Below are positions 41,570 through 48,154 of a stretch of 64,000 bases of DNA, in pieces. The notes under the pieces are model-generated. The model was not told the DNA's origin. It ran no database searches and saw only the letters and a program-made list of their open reading frames with translations. The position numbers and the translations under genes were made by a program. This stretch comes from Ralstonia insidiosa (lineage in GTDB: Bacteria; Pseudomonadota; Gammaproteobacteria; Burkholderiales; Burkholderiaceae), in contig NZ_VZPV01000002.1 of NCBI RefSeq assembly GCF_008801405.1, forward strand, positions 558,001 to 622,000, given 5' to 3'. Position 1 is the first letter of the stretch; the number at the start of each line of letters is the position of its first letter.

Positions 41570-42409
41570 TCAGTGGCTCGCAAGGGCCAGCACTTCCGGC
41601 AGGCGCGCCAGCAGCGCATCGCGCGAGCGCAAGCCCCCCGATGTCGGCTCAAGCTTGTCGTCCTGGATCAGGTTCGCAAACACGTAGGTCCGACTGTCGT
41701 CACCCGTGCCCTTCTTCGCCCAGCCGACAAACCAGCCATAAGCGTGTGCCTGATCCCACGTGCCATCGGGCGACGTATTGCCGGGGCCCGGCCCAGCAGT
41801 GCCCGTTTTGCCCTGCACAGCCCAGCCACCCGGCACCGGCCAGGTCTGCACCGTACGGTCCACCATCTCATACGTATGCGCAGACACCGGCAACTGGCGG
41901 TTGACGATCTTGCGCATGAAGCCCACCTGCTCCTCCGGCGAGATCTTCAGCGACGAGGTGATCCACGAGCGGTCCAGGCCGTTGTTCTTCCCCGGATCGC
42001 CGCTCGCGTCCATGTTGCCGTAGTCGAATTTGCGCAGATACGCATGCAGCGTCTGCGCACCCATCGCATGCGTGATGCGCTGCGAATACCAGACCACGGA
42101 GTACTTGAGCCACAGCGTGGGGTCGATGGGCTGGTGCCAGGCCTCGCCACCCCAATCGGGGTCGCCAGCCTTCATGTGCTCGATGGGGGTGTGCTCGTCC
42201 CTCAGGAAACCGTGGTCGTAGCCCATGACCGCCAGCGCCAGCTTGAAGGTGGACGCAGGCGTGACGCGTTCGGCGCACTGGCCTTCGTGCAGAACAACCT
42301 TGCCGGTGGCGGCATCGGCAACGATCGTGCAGATCGTGCGCTCGGCATGGGCAAAGGTGGCAAGCGCGGCCAGCAGGGCGCCGGTCGCGGCGTGGCGGAG
42401 TTTCATCAT
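41570..42409 (-). CDS. blaOXA: class D beta-lactamase, OXA-22-like
   Basis: A 279-residue periplasmic serine beta-lactamase with a signal peptide ending near AHA-ER (residue 22). Class D motifs are complete: S53-T-F-K56 (PASTFKLALAV), the second-motif Ser in KYSVVWYSQ, FDYGNMD (YGN) and VQGKTGTAG (KTG). WLKYSVVWYSQRITHAMG and MDASGDPGKNNGLDRSWITS look like the OXA-22 enzyme of Ralstonia pickettii from memory; exact type needs alignment. Hydrolyses penicillins and some cephalosporins. Two ATGs (42409, 42406) are possible. No mobile element flanks it, consistent with a resident chromosomal gene. Confidence 0.93.
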   Translation of the reverse strand: MMKLRHAATGALLAALATFAHAERTICTIVADAATGKVVLHEGQCAERVTPASTFKLALAVMGYDHGFLRDEHTPIEHMKAGDPDWGGEAWHQPIDPTLWLKYSVVWYSQRITHAMGAQTLHAYLRKFDYGNMDASGDPGKNNGLDRSWITSSLKISPEEQVGFMRKIVNRQLPVSAHTYEMVDRTVQTWPVPGGWAVQGKTGTAGPGPGNTSPDGTWDQAHAYGWFVGWAKKGTGDDSRTYVFANLIQDDKLEPTSGGLRSRDALLARLPEVLALASH

Positions 42410-42557
42410 CGATCAACCTCGAGAAGGGGAAAGAATGGACTGCGGAAAAGCGCGGCAGCGTAACAGCGGGGCCACCGTTTCATAGGCCGCCACACGCGTA
42501 ACGGCTGTAACGCTCGCGCGCCTGGCGGGGCGGAATCCCCCTCTTCTCAAGAAAAGC

Positions 42558-42585
42558 TTGCAAATTTCGCGGGGGTCTGTAAAAT
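42558..42585 (+). promoter_or_regulatory. sigma-70-type promoter of the tRNA-Leu gene
   Basis: TTGCAA (-35, 42558-42563) and TAAAAT (-10, 42580-42585) with a 16-base spacer, ending 14 bases before the mature tRNA. Confidence 0.65.
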
Positions 42586-42599
42586 GCGGCGCTCACCTA

Positions 42600-42684
<85 letters not shown>

Positions 42685-42714
42685 AACACAGTCCTCAGCT
42701 GTTCGAGGACGACC

Positions 42715-42749
42715 AAAAACCCGCGTGGCGATAAGCCTCGCGGGTTTTT
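42715..42749 (+). terminator. rho-independent terminator after tRNA-Leu
   Basis: AAAAACCCGCG, loop TGGCGATAAGCCT, CGCGGGTTTTT. Nearly the same sequence as the terminator at 18519-18552 (shared CCCGCGTGG and TCGCGGGTTTTT). Confidence 0.85.
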
Positions 42750-42794
42750 GCGTTTCTGGCGCCCAGCCAGCGCCTCGCCAACATCACCCTCCGT

Positions 42795-43367
42795 ATGAAA
42801 ATCGTCGTCGCCTCAGACATTCATGGCATCAACGCGTCGTTGCGGTCGTTGCTCGCCGTGCTTGGTGATCCCGTCATCCTATCGCCGTGGCCCGAAGGCG
42901 GTTGCCCATTTGCCAGCGAAGAAGACGCTGTTCATGCATTCCACGCGAAGAACGGCCTGCGCTCGTATGCGCAAAAGATTGCCGATGTCGTTGAAGACCA
43001 ACCCGCCTTTCTGATCGGATTCAGCGTGGGGGCGACAAGCCTATGGCATTACATCGCGAGTCAGCGATGCCACGTGCAAAGTCGAGCATTTCTGTACTAC
43101 GGTTCCCGCATCCGCGACGCCGTCGGGTTGATTCCTCGATGCCCGGCGACGGTCGTCTTTGCAGAGCATGAGCCGTCGTTTTCCCCAGCGTCTGTTGCCG
43201 CCTCGATTGCCGGCCCCGGAGTCGCATGCTCCGTCATTGAAAACACGCACCATGGGTTCATGAATCCTTCCTCGCGGCACTACCGGCTCGATATTGCGGG
43301 CCGACAACTGGAGCTTCTGCGCAGCGCGACGGAAGAAGGGGCAACGACGCAAGTGACGGGCGGATAG
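42795..43367 (+). CDS. small alpha/beta-hydrolase, dienelactone hydrolase-like
   Basis: A 190-residue soluble protein. The nucleophile elbow is FLIGFSVGATSLWHYIA (GxSxG), ATVVFAEHEPSF supplies an acidic residue and NTHHGFMNPSSRHY the His, so a catalytic triad is likely. Strand 1 begins KIVVASDIHGINASLRSLLA. The DLH-like GFMNP loop is recognisable, but the protein is shorter than dienelactone hydrolases, and the substrate cannot be inferred. It lies after the tRNA terminator and has no operon partner. Confidence 0.75.
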   Translation: MKIVVASDIHGINASLRSLLAVLGDPVILSPWPEGGCPFASEEDAVHAFHAKNGLRSYAQKIADVVEDQPAFLIGFSVGATSLWHYIASQRCHVQSRAFLYYGSRIRDAVGLIPRCPATVVFAEHEPSFSPASVAASIAGPGVACSVIENTHHGFMNPSSRHYRLDIAGRQLELLRSATEEGATTQVTGG

Positions 43368-43557
43368 TGGTGACAATGAGCGCCTGAAGGGTAATCGTTT
43401 CGATGGGAATGGCAGTCAGAGCAGATGCTTGCCTTCTGGGAGACCGGTCGCTCGATGAATATCGGAATCGTCGTGGATGGCTTGGGCTTCTGCGTCCCCA
43501 ATCACGCAAGGAGCACATTCCGATACGCGTGCGCGCCGGAATGGCACCAATGAATCA

Positions 43558-43588
43558 GGCAAAGGCCCACAGCAATGTGGGCCTTTTG
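43558..43588. terminator. bidirectional terminator between the hydrolase and DSD1-type genes
   Basis: GCAAAGGCCCACA (43559-43571) pairs with TGTGGGCCTTT (43576-43586) around GCAA, then TGCTTTT. It lies 20 bases after the stop of the minus-strand aldolase/dehydratase gene and suits termination from either side. Confidence 0.7.
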
Positions 43589-43608
43589 CTTTTGGCGCAT
43601 TGCGCACC

Positions 43609-44757
43609 TCACCAGCCGTGGAACCGCCCCCACACCTCCACTCCGCCACGTGACGACACTGCGTGATACTCCGGAAACTGTGCGCCCGTTGCGCACGCAT
43701 GGTTCGGCAGGATGCGCAGCTTCGTCCCGACCGGGAAGCGCGCTGCAAGGTCGTCGCGAACCGAGCCATCGCTCGCGGCAAGGATGCCGTGCTCCTGGTT
43801 CGCGCCAATCAACGTGAGCCCGTCGAACGGCGTGCCATCGAGCGCGCAAGGCTGCCCGTAGCCGAAGTCATGCGACTGCTTGGCCGTACCACGGTCACGA
43901 CTCATCGCCATCCAGCCCGCATCGACAATCACCCAGCCCTTGTCCGCCTGATGACCAATCACGGTGGTCAACACACTCAGGGCAATCTCATCAATCTTGC
44001 ACACGCCCACGTTGTGCATGACCAGATCGAAGAACACGTAGACGCCCGCGCGCACTTCGGTCACGCCTTCCAGGTGCGCCGTCGCCAGCGCCGTCGGTGT
44101 GGAGCCAACGCTGACTGCCGCGCACGGAATGCCCGCCTCACGCAAACGCTGCGCGGCGCGCACGCACCCGGCACGCTCCTGCTCGGCCAGCGCAGCAAGC
44201 GCGGCCTGATCATGCAAGTCGTAGCTGGACCCAACGTGCGTCATCACACCACCCACCTCAATGCCGCCCGCCTGCAGGATGCGGCCGACGTCCAGCAGCG
44301 CATCCTGCTCGGGCGTGATGCCGGAGCGGTGGCCATCGGTATCGACTTCGATCCACACCTCGCAGCGTTCGTCGTGCGTGCGGTAGTGCTCGACCACGGC
44401 GTTGGCGGCCTCCACGTTGTCCACCACGAGCTTGAGGTGGCAGCCCTGGCGGCGCAGCGCCATCGCGCGCGGCAACTTGGCGGCAACGATGCCCACGGCA
44501 TACAGGATGTCGGTGATGCCGGCAGCAAAGAACGCTTCCGCCTCTTTCAACGTGGATACGGTGATGCCCTGCGCGCCGGCCGCGACCTGCGCGCGCACCA
44601 CGTCGAGGCATTTGGTGGTCTTCACATGCGGGCGGAATGTCACGCCCATCGCGTTCATGCGCTGCTGCATGCGCGCGATGTTGTGCTGCATCCGCGGCAG
44701 GTCGATCAACGCAGCGGGCGTGTCGAGTGCATCAAGGTTGCTGGTGCTGGAGGTCAT
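43609..44757 (-). CDS. DSD1-family PLP enzyme (D-threonine aldolase / D-serine dehydratase type)
   Basis: A 382-residue fold-type III (alanine racemase-like) PLP enzyme acting on D-3-hydroxy amino acids. The PLP lysine is K46 in FRPHVKTTKC; VGSTPTALATAH and VYVFFDLVMHNVGVC line the cofactor site, and ILPNHACAT carries the His and Cys that bind the activating metal in this family. D-threonine aldolase (giving glycine and acetaldehyde) and D-serine dehydratase cannot be told apart here. Its ATG overlaps the stop of the upstream HAD gene by 4 bases. Confidence 0.9.
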   Translation of the reverse strand: MTSSTSNLDALDTPAALIDLPRMQHNIARMQQRMNAMGVTFRPHVKTTKCLDVVRAQVAAGAQGITVSTLKEAEAFFAAGITDILYAVGIVAAKLPRAMALRRQGCHLKLVVDNVEAANAVVEHYRTHDERCEVWIEVDTDGHRSGITPEQDALLDVGRILQAGGIEVGGVMTHVGSSYDLHDQAALAALAEQERAGCVRAAQRLREAGIPCAAVSVGSTPTALATAHLEGVTEVRAGVYVFFDLVMHNVGVCKIDEIALSVLTTVIGHQADKGWVIVDAGWMAMSRDRGTAKQSHDFGYGQPCALDGTPFDGLTLIGANQEHGILAASDGSVRDDLAARFPVGTKLRILPNHACATGAQFPEYHAVSSRGGVEVWGRFHGW

Positions 44758-45437
44758 GGTTGTGTTCCTGATGCGGCGAAGCGGCTGGCCCAGGGCACAA
44801 GCCCATCCAGTGTTGGCGATTCAATTTCCGGCGGCTGCGCACCGTCTACCAGCGAGAGGCCGATGCGGTTGTGCCAGTACGTGCGCAAACCCACCACTGC
44901 CGTGCCAAACATGTCGTAGCTGGAACCGGCAACGAATGCGGCATCAGCAGCCCCCACGCCAAGCTGCTCCAGCGCCATGCGATACGGTTTGGGGTCGGGC
45001 TTGTAGACGCCCGCCTGCTCCGCCGTGATGACAGCGTCCCAGGCAACAGGCAACCGCGCTGCCGCCTGCCGGCCCAGTCGCTCCGAGCAGTTGGTCACGA
45101 CGGCCAGCTTGCAGTGCGGTTGCAGTTGCTTCAGCGCTTGGGCAGCACCGCTCCAGGGTTCAAGCTGCAACCAGCCGGCTTCCAACGCATCAGGTGCCGA
45201 GGCCGGCAGGCCGACGTTCTGTGCCGCCTCCCGCACCATCACCTCATACGGGACGTACACGCCGCAGCCGTACGTCAGGCGCAGATACTCCGCACGCCAC
45301 GTGCGGCCCGCCTGCTGTGAGCCGGCTGCGCGATCCCACAATGCCCACGAATCCAGCAGCGCGGTCAGCAGGTCAAACAGGATGGCCTTGGGATAGCCCG
45401 GGGAAGACGTAGAGGAAGTCACGCTGGTCACCTGCAA
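44754..45437 (-). CDS. HAD-superfamily hydrolase (2-haloacid dehalogenase/phosphatase type)
   Basis: A 227-residue hydrolase. Motif I is AILFDLLTALLDS, with the nucleophilic Asp but Leu instead of the second Asp, as in L-2-haloacid dehalogenases; motif II is LAVVTNCSERLG, motif III is VYKPDPKPYRMALEQL and motif IV FVAGSSYDMFGTAVVGLRTY. Either dehalogenase or phosphatase activity is possible. It is translationally coupled to the DSD1-type enzyme downstream, suggesting a joint role in amino-acid or hydroxy-acid metabolism. Confidence 0.88.
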   Translation of the reverse strand: MQVTSVTSSTSSPGYPKAILFDLLTALLDSWALWDRAAGSQQAGRTWRAEYLRLTYGCGVYVPYEVMVREAAQNVGLPASAPDALEAGWLQLEPWSGAAQALKQLQPHCKLAVVTNCSERLGRQAAARLPVAWDAVITAEQAGVYKPDPKPYRMALEQLGVGAADAAFVAGSSYDMFGTAVVGLRTYWHNRIGLSLVDGAQPPEIESPTLDGLVPWASRFAASGTQP

Positions 45438-45525
45438 ATCGGCGTTGATTGATGCAACGGATTGTAGGCAGCGCCGGCCGACTTGAGGTGAAGCCGATTT
45501 GATTCAAAGATTCAGTACAGCTACA

Positions 45526-46431
45526 TCATGCGCGCCATGGCGGCTGCGGCTTGAAGCGGCTCTGCAGGAACTGCATAAAGTGGCGCGTGCGCTGCGGCAG
45601 CCCCGCGCGGTTGTGCGTGAGTGCGATCACATTGGCGTCCGGCGCCTTCCAGCCCGGCAGCAAGCGCACCAGTCGCCCGGCGCGCAGGTCATCCGCCACA
45701 TCCCATTCGGAGCGCAGGATCGCGCCACGCCCCTCGCAGCCCCAGCGGCGGATCACGTCACCGTCATTGCAGATCAGCTTGGCTTGCACGCGCACGCTGC
45801 GGCTCGTCCGACCCTTGCTGAAATGCCAGAGCGATACGTCCTCCTTGTTCTCGCGCAGCACGATGCAGGGCAGCGCGGCGAGATCGTCTGGCGTCTCAGG
45901 CATGCCGTGGCGCTTGATGAACGCAGGCGACGCACAAAGCAACCGCGCATTCGGCGCAATCGCGTAGCCCACACGGTTGGACACCTGCAGCGCACCGATA
46001 TGAACCACCACATCAAAGCGCTCAGCCGCTTCGGTCAACGGGGCATCGGAGAGCATCAGCTCGATGTCGACGTCGGGATGTTCCTGCTGGAAGTCACTGA
46101 TGACGGGCGCGATGTAGCGTCGCCCGAAGCCCAACGGCGCGTTGACCTTGAGCGTACCCACCAGGCCACCCTGGCGCGTTTGCAGATCCTCCGACAGGGC
46201 ATCGAGCTGCCGGATCAACTCCGCGCCGCGCTCACACAGCAGTGCGCCCTCTTGCGTAAAACGCAGGCTGCGCGCGGTGCGGTCAACAAGCCGCGCGCCC
46301 AGCTTCTTTTCCAACTGCTGCAGACGCTGCGACACCGCCGAGGGCGTCAGGCCCAACGCCCGCGCCGTGGCAACCAGGCTGCCGTTTTCCTGGATGGCCA
46401 GCAGGAAGCGCAGATCGGCGGAGTCGGTCAT
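45526..46431 (-). CDS. LysR-type transcriptional regulator
   Basis: A 301-residue LysR protein of the group that begins DLRFLLAIQENGSLVATARA, with the recognition helix LTPSAVSQRLQQLEKKLGAR and LVDRTARSLRFTQEGALL. The effector domain starts near residue 90 (GTLKVNAPLGFGRRYIAPVI). It is upstream of and co-directional with the HAD/DSD1 pair (88-base gap), so it may control them. It begins 9 bases after the pip stop codon, so it may be read from the pip promoter. Confidence 0.92.
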   Translation of the reverse strand: MTDSADLRFLLAIQENGSLVATARALGLTPSAVSQRLQQLEKKLGARLVDRTARSLRFTQEGALLCERGAELIRQLDALSEDLQTRQGGLVGTLKVNAPLGFGRRYIAPVISDFQQEHPDVDIELMLSDAPLTEAAERFDVVVHIGALQVSNRVGYAIAPNARLLCASPAFIKRHGMPETPDDLAALPCIVLRENKEDVSLWHFSKGRTSRSVRVQAKLICNDGDVIRRWGCEGRGAILRSEWDVADDLRAGRLVRLLPGWKAPDANVIALTHNRAGLPQRTRHFMQFLQSRFKPQPPWRA

Positions 46432-46440
46432 GGGTGCACT

Positions 46441-47394
46441 TTACTTGCCGGCAAAGCGATCGGTGGCGGCGACGAGCTGGTCGAGGATGCCGGGTTCGCT
46501 CCATGCATGACCCGCCCCTTCGATCAGGTGGAAATCCGCGTCGGGCCACGCCTGGTGTAGCGCATAGGCATAGCGCACCGGGCACGGCATGTCGTAGCGG
46601 CCGTGCACGATCACGCCAGGAATGCCGGCCAGCTTGTGCGCCTCACGCAGCAACTGCCCTTCTTCCAGCCAGCACTGGTGCGTGAAGTAGTGGTTCTCCA
46701 GCCGCGCAAAGGCCAGGGCGAAATGGTCATCGGCGTGCTTGGCGCTGTTGCTCGGGTCGGGCAGCAGGGTGATGGTTTCGCCTTCCCAGACGCTCCAGGC
46801 GCGAGCGGCTTCGATCTGCTTGGCGACGTCGTCGCCGGTGAGCACCTTGCGGTAGGCGGCGATCATGTTGTCACGCTCCGCCTCGGGGATGGGCGCCTGA
46901 AAGCGTGCCCATTTCTCGGGGAACATCTCCGACACGCCAAATTGGTAGTACCAGCGCAGCTCAGCCTGCGAGACGGTGTACACACCGCGCAGCACCAGTT
47001 CGCTCACGCGCTCGGGATGCTTCTGCGCGTAGGCCAGCGCCAGCGTCGAACCCCAGGAGCCGCCAAACACAAGCCAGCGATCGGCGCCGGCAATGGCACG
47101 CAGGCGCTCGATGTCATCCACAAGATGCCAGGTGGTGTTGGCCTCCAGCCCCGCATGGGGCGTGGAGCGCCCGCAGCCGCGCTGGTCAAACAGCATCACG
47201 TCGTAGCGTGCCGGGTCAAACAGGCGGCGGTGGTCGGCCGAGATGCCGCCACCCGGGCCGCCGTGCAGAAACACCGCTGGCTTGGCACCGGGCGTGCCGA
47301 CACGCTCGTAGTAGATGGTGTGGCCATCGCCCACATCGAGCATGCCGGTTTCATACGGTTCGATGGGTGGATACAGCGTGCGCAGTGCAGACAT
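46441..47394 (-). CDS. pip: prolyl aminopeptidase
   Basis: A 317-residue alpha/beta hydrolase that removes N-terminal proline from peptides. LYPPIEPYETGMLDVGDGHT, VFLHGGPGGGISADHRRLFD and YDVMLFDQRGCGRSTPHAGL are typical of proline iminopeptidases; the nucleophile is S113 in VFGGSWGSTLALAYAQKHP, with the Asp in HGRYDMPCPV and the His in EGAGHAWSEPG. Cytoplasmic. Length fits the family (about 310-320). ATG 47394 is chosen for this match. It is divergent from the TetR gene. Confidence 0.95.
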   Translation of the reverse strand: MSALRTLYPPIEPYETGMLDVGDGHTIYYERVGTPGAKPAVFLHGGPGGGISADHRRLFDPARYDVMLFDQRGCGRSTPHAGLEANTTWHLVDDIERLRAIAGADRWLVFGGSWGSTLALAYAQKHPERVSELVLRGVYTVSQAELRWYYQFGVSEMFPEKWARFQAPIPEAERDNMIAAYRKVLTGDDVAKQIEAARAWSVWEGETITLLPDPSNSAKHADDHFALAFARLENHYFTHQCWLEEGQLLREAHKLAGIPGVIVHGRYDMPCPVRYAYALHQAWPDADFHLIEGAGHAWSEPGILDQLVAATDRFAGK

Positions 47395-47473
47395 GGTCGG
47401 TCCTGTCGAAAGGTTGGCGCTTGGGTTGCCGATGAATAAACCGATTCTACAGAGGGGATCTTGCTTGCACATA

Positions 47474-47510
47474 TTTTTGAACGACGTATAAAATTGTTCA
47501 TCGTCAAAAA
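47474..47510. promoter_or_regulatory. candidate TetR operator
   Basis: A nested inverted repeat: TTTTTGA (47474-47480) with TCAAAAA (47504-47510), and inside it TGAAC (47478-47482) with GTTCA (47496-47500). It is 15 bases before the TetR ATG, overlaps TATAAAAT, a likely -10 element, and lies between the divergent pip and TetR genes. Confidence 0.6.
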
Positions 47511-47524
47511 TTGGTAGGCCCACC

Positions 47525-48154
47525 ATGTCGACCACCCCGATCCCCATCGAAGCCGGCCGCCGCGAACGCAAGCGCACCCAGACGCTCGATCACCTGGCCG
47601 CCACCGCCTTCGCCCTGTTTGAACAGCGCGGCTACGAGGCGGTGACGATGGAGCAGATTGCCGAGCAGGCCGATGTGTCCAAGGGCACGCTGTACAACCA
47701 CTTTCCGGTCAAAGAGGCGCTGCTGGCGCACCAGTTTCACGCCGAGCTGGTGGCAGGTGGCGCGCAACTGCGGCCGCTGATCGAGGCGCAAACGGGTTTT
47801 ACCGGGCGCCTGTCGGTGCTGCTTTCCGCTTCGGCCGATTGGTGCAACGCGCGTCGCCCATACCTCGCACCCTACTTCCGCTACCGCTTCGCCAGCGCAG
47901 ACCTGGCCGCACGCAGCCGCGATGCCGACAAGCGCAGCGGGTTCGAAGCCATCTTCGCGGCACTCATCGATGCAGGCCAACGCTCGGGCGAGCTCGACAC
48001 GCGACTCGACGCAGAGCACCTGGCCGGGCTGTTCGAATACCTCTACCTGGGCACGTTGATGCGCTGGCTGGCCCACCCGGAGATGGATCTGCAAGAAGGC
48101 TTCTCAGCCGCCATCGACCTGTTTTTGCACGGCATCGGCAACAAGGAGGCGTGA
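47525..48154 (+). CDS. TetR-family transcriptional regulator
   Basis: A 209-residue repressor. The N-terminal three-helix DNA-binding domain is ATAFALFEQRGYEAVTMEQI followed by AEQADVSKGTLYNHFPVKEA, a textbook TetR helix-turn-helix; the rest is the helical ligand-binding dimerisation domain. Its stop overlaps by one base the start of the phosphotransferase-like gene (TGATG), so the two are coupled and this regulator very likely controls the enzyme in response to a small molecule. Confidence 0.93.
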   Translation: MSTTPIPIEAGRRERKRTQTLDHLAATAFALFEQRGYEAVTMEQIAEQADVSKGTLYNHFPVKEALLAHQFHAELVAGGAQLRPLIEAQTGFTGRLSVLLSASADWCNARRPYLAPYFRYRFASADLAARSRDADKRSGFEAIFAALIDAGQRSGELDTRLDAEHLAGLFEYLYLGTLMRWLAHPEMDLQEGFSAAIDLFLHGIGNKEA

